From positions 1 through 5,129 of the forward strand of contig UQCM01000110.1 of the NCBI GenBank assembly GCA_900539525.1: DNA of 5,129 bases. Direction: 5' to 3'. Shown here piece by piece: positions 5,102 to 5,129 of this stretch (within the stretch, counting starts at the first letter, position 1; each line of letters starts with the position of its first letter). The notes beneath the pieces are model-generated. The model was not told where the DNA came from, did not search any database, and worked only from the letters and a program-made list of their open reading frames with translations. The translations under genes and the position numbers were made by a program. Origin of the DNA: an uncultured Blautia sp. Its GTDB lineage: Bacteria; Bacillota; Clostridia; Lachnospirales; Lachnospiraceae.

Positions 5102-5124
5102 TCCTTGAAAATCAAGGATTTTTT
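5102..5124 (+). other. Small hairpin with T-tract upstream of trpS
   Basis: TCCTTGA (5102-5108) and TCAAGGA (5112-5118) form a 7-bp stem with an AAA loop, followed by six T on the plus strand. That is a terminator shape for plus-strand transcription, but the gene here is on the minus strand, where the hairpin is followed by a run of A. It may block antisense transcription or act as a leader hairpin. The window ends 5 bp further on. Confidence 0.4.
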
Positions 5125-5129
5125 CAATA

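Noticed and set aside
5068..5129. T-box riboswitch for trpS
   Set aside because: No T-box consensus, specifier loop or antiterminator is visible in the 62 bp present, and the hairpin here lacks a T-tract on the coding strand. A T-box further right cannot be excluded.

Overview
The window looks like an ordinary chromosomal stretch of a low-to-moderate GC Gram-positive bacterium, most likely a gut Lachnospiraceae-type Clostridium relative. The reasons are strong AGGAGG/AAAGGAG-type ribosome binding sites, sigma-A-like promoters, and the style of the proteins: an 11-helix SNF transporter, a tRNA synthetase with SGMQATGNLTLGNYLGAL near its N-terminus, and an RluA-type protein beginning around MKRIFEY. 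The organism call is inference from sequence style, not from a marker gene.

Layout from left to right. Positions 1-285 are non-coding. They hold an intergenic repeat with a strong GCGC-capped hairpin (about 101-193), AT-rich inverted repeats, and a plausible promoter (219-247) for the first gene. A small flavin reductase-like protein is encoded on the plus strand at 286-792. It ends at a 15-bp perfect hairpin (831-866) that probably terminates transcription from both sides. A sodium-dependent amino-acid transporter of the SNF/SLC6 family lies on the minus strand at 953-2323. Then comes a divergent intergenic region (2324-2628) with a second, shortened copy of the repeat on the transporter side and a near-consensus promoter (2550-2578) on the other side. 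That promoter drives an RluA-family pseudouridine synthase (plus strand, about 2629-3531).

The right part is a two-gene minus-strand unit: trpS (tryptophanyl-tRNA synthetase, 5067-4063) followed 28 bp later by a UPF0303 / heme-degrading-domain family protein (4034-3537). That unit converges with the pseudouridine synthase gene, leaving only 5 bp between the two stop codons, with an inverted repeat across the junction.

No shared pathway joins all five genes. Two belong to translation (rRNA/tRNA pseudouridylation and Trp-tRNA charging), one moves amino acids, and two are small oxidoreductase-like or cofactor-binding-like proteins. I found no defence system, mobile-element ORF, tRNA, rRNA or CRISPR array. 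The most interesting material is in the non-coding DNA: the dispersed repeat with its hairpin, the structured leader of the pseudouridine synthase gene, and the structured convergent junction.
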